DNA from: Sipunculus nudus
Lineage: Eukaryota > Annelida > Sipuncula > Golfingiida > Sipunculidae
Length of the DNA stretch: 64,000 bases
Reading direction: 5' to 3'
Assembly: GCA_026874595.1 (NCBI GenBank)
Contig: CM049312.1
Span: forward strand, 80,248,929-80,312,928
A program made the translations under genes and the position numbers. Of the stretch, positions 57,143 to 64,000 are shown piece by piece; position 1 is the stretch's first letter; each line of letters begins with the position of its first letter. The notes under the pieces are model-generated. The model had not been told where the DNA came from. It searched no databases and saw only the letters and a list, made by a program, of their open reading frames with translations.

Positions 57143-57365
57143 TGATTTATTTTACATGGATTGTACAACTAGTTGTAATAACTAATACGAGGCACTGTCT
57201 ATGGCTCGGAAGTTGGCGCTGGGTAAATGGCAAGAGTGGAGGATACCTGAGGACCAGGAGAAAAACCACCGGCCTGGGACGGGCCACTACAACCCACACT
57301 CATAGCCACATCGCCAGCGGAGAAAGACGAGCTTTTTACCACTCCCCAACTAATCAGCTGGGTTG
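57143..57365 (-). mobile_element. tRNA-derived SINE, family 1, minus strand
   Basis: On the minus strand the body GTGGGTTGTAGTGGCCCGTCC..GGCCGGTGGTTTTTCTCC and tail TTGTACAATCCATG, then TAAAATAAAT, match the copy at 51905. The head keeps an A-box-like GAGTGGTAAAAAGC, but the B box is missing or deleted. A 148-codon plus-strand frame across it (57004-57450) is not considered a gene. Confidence 0.7.
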
Positions 57366-58498
57366 TGCGTCGGGCTTTGGCGAATTAAACGTTTGCATTT
57401 ACTGTTGCTGTTGTTATCTGCTTTTATATCATTTTAAACATAATAAGTAATATGAACACAACAATAACCCCGGCATTAATATACCATTAGCAGAAATGTA
57501 TTTAATTAATATCACCTGTTTTATATTATTATTATTATAAGTAATAGTAATAGCATAAATTGTAGTAGTCATAGTAGCATGAGCATTGAGTAGTAGTTCT
57601 AGTAGCAGAAGTAAGTATACTGGTACCCGGTAGTAGTAACTGTAGTGTTCGTATAAACAGCATATGTTTGTGTAGTAGATGTCCGGTGTGTGTTTATTTA
57701 CTATCACTTCTTTATGAGAATGTCTGTATATCCGTAAAGCTGTGTTCCGTTGTTACAAAGGGTTCGCATGTTTATGTGCGGTAACTTGCGTGCAGCTGAA
57801 ATCGATAATTATGTATTCCTATTTACCATTGTACATGATAATACTGAAATATATATTCGCAGAATATGCAGACAACAAGCTTACAGACGTCATGTGTTCC
57901 TCTTAATGACTGTGAAGTTCTTAAATATATTATCAGACAGGGGATGAATTTTCTTATACTTACACCATCTTATCAGTCAGCTACCAAAATTCATCAATTA
58001 TATAACCATTATGAAAAGACGGTTAAAAATTTGTATACCATTTGATTCCGGAATATTTCAATATTATGCTTGTGGAAACCGCAGGGGAATAAGACGAAGT
58101 TTATTTATCCGTTTAATCTATTAGACGTCACCGTTAAAGGAAAGAATCAAATCCAAACAAAATCTTAAAAGAGATCCTCTCCAAATGCTTTGAATATATG
58201 AAATTCAAAAGAATTAATCATAGTGCTATTGTTACCACTCATATAACTACTGTTTCTCCGGCTACTACTTGTGCTACTACCACAACATATCTACTATTAC
58301 TTATAAATTGTACTACGAAGAAGAAGAAAAACAAAAAAAAAAAAAGAAAGAAGAGGAAATCCATTCGCATTCCTTCGTTACTTTTGACAAATGCAGACAA
58401 CGAACATATTTGTTTATATATTAGAAGAAAGCACCCAGAGAAACAGCATTAAGCACGCAGAGAAAAATGAAATGCATATATTTTATAGATAAACTTAC
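57366..58498. other. Noncoding interval
   Basis: No gene seen. Trinucleotide-rich sequence (TAG/TAA/ACT types) around 57525-57640 and an A/G-rich stretch near 58315-58360. Confidence 0.55.
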
Positions 58499-58830
58499 CT
58501 GTTTTACTCGCATATGATTTGGGCGCTCCTAGATGCGGGCGCTATAATCATCCTATTCACGTCTCTACCTGTTGAAGGCTGTACATGTTCACGGTCCAGT
58601 CAAGTTAGTTGCTGGTTCTTCCAGTAGCTGGCCACCTGCAGTCTGTCAGCAGTACATGCAGCCAGTATGTACTTGGTTTTGTTTACAGTCAGGGCCTGCG
58701 GGCTGCTCCGTGTTCTGTATCGCTTGTTATATCGACATTAATCAATGTTTCCTCCAGTCGTCACGTGCCGGTACACCGCGGAACTTCCGATCGTCTGCTC
58801 CCATAATCCTCCAGGACTGTGGGTGATACG
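58499..58830 (-). promoter_or_regulatory. Possible 5' exon/promoter region for channel gene 2 (speculative)
   Basis: GC-richer than its surroundings, with a strong minus-strand donor (AAAACAG/GTAAGTTT) at the left edge. It lies 8 kb upstream of the T1 exon of channel gene 2 on the coding strand. No sequence feature proves the link. Confidence 0.18.
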
Positions 58831-61800
58831 GTACAAATGCTAAAAGTATGAAACACTGTAGGCTATGTTCAATTTATAATGTGAATTTTGTTACCTATTA
58901 TCGTTTATTTGATAACGTAAGATTCACCAGATCCTTACAACATGAAAATATGGAATTCGTAATTTTAACGATATATTAAAATCTATGGTTTAATGTAAAT
59001 CATTTAACGAGTGACCTCGGGGGATTTGACTCCAGCATGTAGGCCTACATTGAGGTTTCATTGGAACTGGAAATCCGATTGGTAATAATTGGAACGACTA
59101 ATCATACCACCCCTGTCGGGAATGCCAGAGGATGCTCATGTAGTCCTTACCACTTAGTAATAGTGCCCCCACCCCCCTAGAAAAAGAAAGTAAACTATTT
59201 GCACCCCACAGAAGGAGCCATTACATGAAGTTTAAAATGATCACTGAACATATGTGAAAAGAAATGAAAAAAAAAATTATTCCTCGACCTGTTGCAGGTC
59301 TAGGTCAATTACCAGAATACTGATATAGAAATTAATTCATTAACCCCTGCTAGACTCCATTCCTGACAGAGGAGGTATGATTGGTTGTTCCCTCATATTC
59401 CCTTTCCCCACACTGTATACTTGTTGACTTAAAATAAATGTTTGTTTATAATTATATTTATACATCAGAATTCCAGTTTCAATGAAAGCAGAAGGGCAGC
59501 TTGCTGGACAAAGAGTCATCAGAGTAACAGTATAGAGATTGCTCATACTTGGTTTATATTTATGTAAAATCAGGGTCTGACAAAATGAAAGGGACCTACG
59601 CAGGTCTAAAAGTGTGTGTGTGTATATGTGGACTTTCTTATTTCTAGCACCCTAGTGGGTCGATTATGGTTTTTGCTCTTTCTTCTGCCCATATTTGCGC
59701 AATAAATCTTCAATATGATTAATAATAAAACTGACGTTTGAGCCAAGTATTAGGCAAGGGTGACAGATTTGCACCTGCTATTTGTTTTAGCCTTCCAGTT
59801 ATTTGCATCCTATCACGCAGGAGCCCAACCCCATTATTGCTCGGTAATGTCCCTGTTTGCTGTAGGTCTCCAATATGGCTGATTCTAAAAAGCTGACCTT
59901 TGCGTCATAAGTGACAGATGAGCACCTGGTGTTAAGCCTTCGAAGCGGCTTTAAGAGTTTAATGAGTTTTTAAATCTAATATTTTGCTTCCATTGCGATC
60001 GCTCTTTGATTGAGACATGATGAGATTAATTCTACCACAACACTGGTCATCACTAATTATATTTCTATACGGGACAAATAAACATATTCTAGAGTCTGGC
60101 TCTGTGAATTTTGTTTCCCTTCATATGCTTGCATTTTCCCAATTTTATCCATATCGATGTTGTACCTGAATAAAAGTGAATAAAGTTTCCGTGTCGGAAC
60201 TGATTCCTGCATATAAAAACAAAAGAAACAGTTTTGTTTGTCAAAAATGAGAATAAAATTGCAACCTATGTAATTTATCAATTAACTTTACAAAAAAGTC
60301 AGTGAACTTTTTGCATTGAGTAGGCAATAAACTAGCATCCTCGCAATATGGTTCCCGGTTAATTACAATTTATCTCTAAACTAATTATTTTTTTTATCTT
60401 TAAATATATAAACCCTCTTCCATTTGCCTCCGTCGAGTGGCATTTGCAACATCTGAAGTTCCGAGCGGCTGGGATTACCTATTTTACAGGTAAGCGGGAT
60501 AAGTTACTGATGCTTTTCCTACAGCATTCTAATAACCTATTCATGAGGTATTGTAAATGTTCCTTGACATGCAAAGAATAAGAAGGGATAGAATGGTACG
60601 TCAATTTATACATCTCTGGTACCTTCAATTGGTCAAAATACAAATAATAATTTTAGTATTCTTGACATTTTGGCAAAATTCAGTCATGGTCAGTCAACCA
60701 GTCGCCATCTTGAACTGACTGCAGTCATTTGGTTAAGCACACTGCTGTTACGCAGCAATACTCCAGGGTACGCAATAATATATTGCGCAAGAACAAAAAA
60801 AAAACGTTTTGTGGGACAGACAATATCACTGAGAGACACAATATTACTGAATATTTGTGTACGGCTTTTACTTGCACCGGTGAGGTTATTCCGTTTACGA
60901 ACTGATAAGACTTCACCGCGAGGAACTTGAAAACATGACTGATTAGTCTGTATTTCTTAGAAACACCGACTCATACTGTTGAAAGTAATTCAGAACAGCT
61001 GTCAGGTACCACAGGTAATTCGTCAGCCTGACTCCTTGACACGCTACCATGACGATAACCTTTACACTCCCCCAGACCCTACATCCCGGCCAGGGTGCGT
61101 TATCGGGAGCATTTGAGGAGACACGCACCCCATTACCCAGGAAGTCGAAAACTGGGAACTAAAGCTTCATCAGTACATTCGTATGCAGAATTCTCTGGGT
61201 AAACTTGGTTGGAGCATATTTAAGTGTATTGGTCAGTATATAAATCTAATAAATCCTTGTAATATTTTAGGATTTGGGCGTGGCCCCTTTTTCCCTTTAA
61301 TCTCACAACTGAAGTCCTTCTAATCTTTCATTCTCTCTCTTTCCTCCTTGCAGATTTTGCTTGTTTGGTGAAAGGGGCCTAGGGAATATAACCGCCTAGC
61401 TGCAATTTCGCTACGTTATGTTTCAGGATACTCAACACTTGCAATAGTGGTCAAGCCCCCTTTATTGTTATATAATCGAGGTACAAATCATATATAAAGG
61501 TAAAATATAATTTTGAATAACACTTGATTTTGAAACGTCACCTTACCTGCAGTGTCACTGCGACAACGAAATGATGATGGCACTTAAGCAAAACTAGTAA
61601 AATTAATAACTGCAGAGGCAAACTTGAGAGACTCTTGAACTCCATAAATATTTAAAGTTTTTCTTGCAGCGGCAGCTTAGCACAAGAAACACAAAAATCA
61701 AATGCTGGCGACGAGGTAAAGGTAACGTCCGATAGGGTACAGGGGCTGAATGGATACCAACCGATGCCAACTAGTGGTTTTGTTGGAAAATTGAGAAATG

Positions 61801-62399
61801 CGTTGGTTTCATATCTAATGTGTGTCTGTTGGATATCTGCTGATACCCCTGTGGAATTATCTCAGTTAAAGTGAATTCCGAGGTGTCTCTCTATGAATTA
61901 TCCAAGGTGTCTCTGTTTGCGTTTTACTGCTTTCTGTCAATAAAGATCCCTTTCCTTGATCTTTGGAAAATGATGTTATCATTCATCCGTTATACAGGGT
62001 ATTAAGTTTCCGTCTTAGTTTGTTGGCTACTGGGTTGGTTTGTTGGTTGAGCAACAATAACGGAAGTGTCTATGGAACAGTTTTGGAGATAATCTGGATC
62101 AAGTTTGTTTAAAGGATTTAATACGCTTTTCTATTATGGTACTTACCAGGGCTTCGATGGATTTTCACGAAACGCCCCATAACTTCTAACAAATTATCTC
62201 GCCCAAGAACAACATTTTTCCAAAATCCACACATATTAAATGAGGTTAGAGGTCACAAGTTATGCGACAGGTGTATTTACTATTACAGAATAGAGGTATT
62301 TACTCACACCATACTTTTTCTTGCGAACATAGATCAGATATATTACAACTACGATCAGTGAAACCTTGTAAGTGAAGGTAACGAGCGAATGCAACATCA
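58831..62399. other. Noncoding interval
   Basis: No gene supported; no frame over 90 codons and no domain. A donor-like CTGCAG/GTAAGG on the minus strand lies near 61547. Confidence 0.55.
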
Positions 62400-62610
62400 C
62401 AAACTATGATATTTAATACGCAAAATTTAATTTATAGTATAAACGCATCGCTGGCTGTTGTGTGATTTTTAGTACGTCAAAAATACTATATAGTATGACC
62501 CCATCGCTAGCCCTTGTGTGATTTTTAATTAGCAAGAATTTCTTTACAGTATGACCCCCTCGTTAGCTGTTATATTATTTCTAATACGCAAGAATTACTT
62601 GAATTACTTG
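62400..62610. repeat. 56-bp tandem repeat, about 3.5 diverged copies
   Basis: Units aligned on ATAGTAT: 62433 (ATAAACGCATCGCTGGCTG), 62489 (ATGACCCCATCGCTAGCCC) and 62545 (ATGACCCCCTCGTTAGCTG). Each is followed by a TTRT-GATTTTTA-like stretch and TACGYAARAATTACT. A partial unit precedes (TTTAATACGCAAAATTTAA, 62412). Confidence 0.85.
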
Positions 62611-62639
62611 CCGCCTGTATATTCCATTGCGAACCTATG

Positions 62640-63470
62640 AATTGATTTATAACAAGGTTTTTTTATGGATATATGATGTTTGAGGTCCAATGACATTTCT
62701 CAGATTGGTTGTCCCCACGACGACCTTGGTAATTTTTGTATAATGCAACTTAGGGCCGCCATTGGTGAAAATTCTATTGTCTTCAATATCTTCAGAACCT
62801 ACTAAGAAATCTGTTCCAACATTGCATCTAGAACAAGGTTGTCATGACCAAAGGTTCAAATGAAACAATATTAAAAGAAATTATTTCTATTTAAAGTTTT
62901 AATATGCAAATTAGGGCCGCAATAGATAAAATGTCTGCTCTCTTCGATATCTCCAGAACTAACTAGGAAATCTGGTCCAACATTATGTCTAGACTCAGGT
63001 TTTCATGGGTAAAAATTCAAAGGAAACAATATAAAGAACGATTAATTTCGTATTTAAAATTTTAATATGCAAATTAGGGCTGCCATAGTTGAATATGTTA
63101 ACTTCTTTTATATGTCAAGAACTCACTATGATAATTGGTCAAACACTGTGTATAAATCTAGGTTTCCATGGTCAAAGCTTCAAATTAAACCATGTTTCTA
63201 AAAGTTCAGTCCGTGTTTTAAAATTTAAAATGCAAATTAGGGTCCAAATTGATGAAACCCTCTTTCCTTTATATATCAGCCGGATAAAATGATAACTAGC
63301 CAAACATGATATCCTAAGTTTACATACACAAAATCGTTATAAGACAATTGGGAAAAAAATCCAAATAATCTACCGCATTTTCAAAAGAACTAACCATAAT
63401 ATTATACAAACATTAAATCATGACTTAGGTTCAAACAAAACCTGAAAATAAGATTTTTAGAGTATTTTTA
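62640..63470. repeat. About 163-bp tandem satellite, 4-5 diverged copies
   Basis: The landmark GCAACTTAGGG/GCAAATTAGGG recurs at 62745, 62906, 63069 and 63232 (spacing 161, 163 and 163). Between landmarks each unit has an AGAACTMACT-like block, a GGTYMAACA block, AGRTTTYCATGG and a tail of T/A-rich sequence ending TTTAATAT. Weaker units lie before the first and after the last landmark (AACTAACCATAATATTATAC near 63389). The frames inside are not genes. Confidence 0.85.
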
Positions 63471-64000
63471 TTTTTATTAAGAATAAAGGCTTTCCATATG
63501 AAAAAAAAATGCATTTCTGCAATATTTCAGTCAGAAACGTTCATTAGGTGAACAGGCTGGGCAAGGAGCTCAAGGGGCACGGTCCAACCCCAAATAATGC
63601 CTCATAGGCAAATTGTTAAAAGGGTTTATTATCACAGAGCTTCGATTGCTCTGATGTCTTCATGGCAATTTATGACCATGTTATTAACAACCCCGTGCAA
63701 AAAAAAACCTTAAGTTAGATATTCTTAAATGAGTAAGAAAAAACAAATTACAGGTCATTTTATCATGTCATTCTCCTTCAATGCACAGTTTTATCTTCAG
63801 AAGGGAACAGATGCTTAGAAACATGACTTTTTCGACCAGGAGGCCATTAATAAAAAAAAACAATATTTTCTTCATATGCAAATTATTAAAAAAAAATCAT
63901 GTTAAAATCCTAATGTAACTATTAAAAACAATTATATTGCAAAATAAATTAGAAACTCGCATAATAAGAGCTTCCAAAAGATCACATTAATATTTTGCGA
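63471..64000. other. Noncoding right end of window
   Basis: AT-rich. ATATGCAAATTATTAAAAA near 63875 recalls the landmark of the 163-bp satellite, so the array may continue in decayed form. No gene. Confidence 0.5.

Noticed and set aside
57004-57450. 148-codon plus-strand frame
   Set aside because: Runs antisense through a SINE; residues with any character come from the SINE body.

Overview
The window looks like nuclear DNA of an animal, most likely a lophotrochozoan and probably a mollusc. It is AT-rich, with long (TA)n tracts, scattered tRNA-derived SINEs, hAT-like and pogo-like miniature elements, split voltage-gated K+ channel genes with consensus splice sites, and Penelope-like (PLE) relics. 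The species cannot be fixed from the sequence, and nothing looks prokaryotic.

Layout. 1-15902 holds two near-identical ~9 kb tandem units. Each has a hierarchical 36-bp satellite array, a decayed array edge, ~3.2 kb of gene-free DNA, and a minus-strand PLE remnant. The remnant pairs a GIY-YIG endonuclease fragment with a hammerhead-ribozyme fold ~145 bp 3' of it. The first unit begins outside the window; 6889-8318 separates the arrays. At 15903 the second unit meets a left-truncated hAT-like element, which runs to 16564.

18431-20890 and 48725-50667 are two minus-strand Shaw/Kv3-like K+ channel genes, about 28 kb apart. In each, one exon carries the T1 tetramerisation domain and the next carries S1-S6. 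The splice phase is the same (0), and so is the junction just before S1. Both proteins keep the TVGYGD filter and the T1 zinc site, but by hand alignment both lack the first two S4 gating arginines. They are ancient-looking paralogs that could co-assemble through T1.

The rest is mostly noncoding: an opposite-orientation pair of hAT MITEs (24947-25339 and 26070-26478) with a pogo-type element between them, two SINE families or more, a TIR element at 43425-43766, a possible solo LTR or retroposed transcript at 45025-45512, a G/C-tract-flanked inverted repeat at 51009-51227, and two diverged tandem repeats near the right end (56 bp and ~163 bp periods). GC-richer patches with minus-strand splice donors (near 38945 and 58499) may be 5' exons of the channel genes, but that is speculative. 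No rRNA gene, functional tRNA gene or CRISPR array was found.
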